DNA of 64,000 nt from Agrypnia vestita. Lineage: Eukaryota > Arthropoda > Insecta > Trichoptera > Phryganeidae. Under the pieces are notes generated by a model. It saw only the letters and a list, made by a program, of their open reading frames with translations, searched no databases and was not told where the DNA came from. The number at the start of each line of letters is the position of its first letter. The stretch's first letter is position 1. The position numbers and the translations under genes are program-made. The DNA lies in assembly GCA_016648135.1 (NCBI GenBank), contig JADDOH010009995.1, positions 1-64,000 on the forward strand. Direction: 5' to 3'. Of the stretch, positions 63,712 to 64,000 are shown piece after piece.

Positions 63712-63809
63712 TTCACCATTCCACCCATGATAGAATCTATCACATCTATCAAATTTTTTCGTTCACCATTTCCACCCATGATAGAATCTATCACATCTAT
63801 CAAATTTTT
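63712..63809 (+). repeat. 49-bp tandem duplication
   Basis: Two copies of CGTTCACCAT(T)TCCACCC followed by ATGATAGAATCTATCACATC and TATCAAATTTTT lie side by side in the right arm of the palindrome. The left arm has one copy. Confidence 0.85.
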
Positions 63810-63844
63810 GGAAGATGTATTTATTTAAGTTTTGCAACCCGTGA

Positions 63845-63926
63845 TGATGGCGTTTATGAATAAAATTATTTAAACTTGAAATTGACAATGGGTACCCAGG
63901 TAACCGGGTAGTAATATAAGGGTTCA
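63845..63926 (+). mobile_element. piggyBac-like right end
   Basis: GATGGCGTTTATGAATAAA, ACTTGAAATTGACA and GGGTACCCAGGTAACCGGG then TAGTAATATAAGGG match the right end of the element at 31927-33426. TTAA is mutated to TTCA. It lacks the nested insertion and so shows the empty site. Confidence 0.65.
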
Positions 63927-64000
63927 GTAACGTGCAGCATCAGTAAATAAGATAAAGTTATTCAGGAGTGATAAAAGTGCAATGAAGATAATTGGTACAT

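Larger units (their letters stand above)
62403..63809. repeat. 1.4-kb composite palindrome
   Basis: The left side from 62403 and the right side ending about 63809 are inverted copies for most of their length. Matching blocks, from outside in, are CATGATAGAAT/CACCCATG, CTTCCATACCTACTTTCCCA, TCGAGAGAAT, AATACTTATTAATTTAAAAA, AGGTACTGAACAAAGGAGCT and AACGGGAATACGGAGAATAG. The centre is the Penelope-like foldback at 62905-63345. The left arm has an extra segment of about 90 bp at 62590-62680 (TCCTACTGGAT type end) missing from the right. Confidence 0.85.

Overview
The window looks like transposon-rich, AT-rich nuclear DNA from an insect, most probably a moth or butterfly (Lepidoptera). The reasons are the Helitron 3' ends of the form ...ACAGCTAG|T, the tRNA-headed SINEs, RTE-type LINE tails ending in (AAG)n or (TTAG)n, a cecropia-like mariner and the many Penelope-like and foldback repeats. 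No complete host gene was found. Three short stretches (13511-13543 and 36515-36581 on +, 15404-15613 on -) could be isolated exons, so the window may be a very large intron, intergenic DNA or heterochromatin.

Layout. 1-9 kb: SINEs, a 760-bp foldback palindrome (4331-5090), a TIR element with subterminal GCATGC repeats (6054-6787), a tRNA-like SINE head and a Helitron 3' end. 9-16 kb: LINE tails, a hAT-like TIR element with a SINE inside it (11505-12122), a GC-rich possible promoter/first exon, and MITEs. 16-21.7 kb: an RTE LINE tail on the minus strand, a hAT MITE with a perfect 8-bp target duplication (17577-18320), a Helitron end, and a 150-bp tandem array. 22-23.4 kb: the best preserved element, a 1285-bp mariner with perfect TIRs, TA duplication and one frameshift in the transposase. 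24-31.8 kb: LINE fragments, a decayed Helitron, a SINE, a GC-rich LTR-like patch and a 447-bp tandem duplication. 31.9-33.4 kb: three elements nested in one another (piggyBac-like, then subterminal-repeat element, then a (TA)n-flanked MITE). 34-41 kb: Penelope-like foldback repeats, a true Penelope protein fragment (37495-37760), an array of heat-shock-element-like units (39121-39233), and CR1-like and RTE LINE tails. 42-51 kb: two full-length non-autonomous Helitrons (42475-42969 + and 50331-50837 -) carrying dense heat-shock-element arrays, hairpins, LINE pieces and a second Helitron family. 51-64 kb: foldback elements, LINE tails, a copy of the repeat at 1.65 kb, and a 1.4-kb composite palindrome (62403-63809).

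The genes do not form a pathway. Almost every recognisable coding trace is a transposase or reverse-transcriptase remnant, and most are 3'-truncated or 5'-truncated and decayed. The most interesting signals are non-coding: alternating GAA/TTC pentamer arrays inside Helitrons, which are candidate heat-shock enhancers dispersed by transposition, and a recurrent CTGANGA - stem - GAAAC motif resembling the hammerhead core known from Penelope-like elements, found in many otherwise different inverted repeats. All boundaries and family calls were made by eye. Identities to named database families were not computed.
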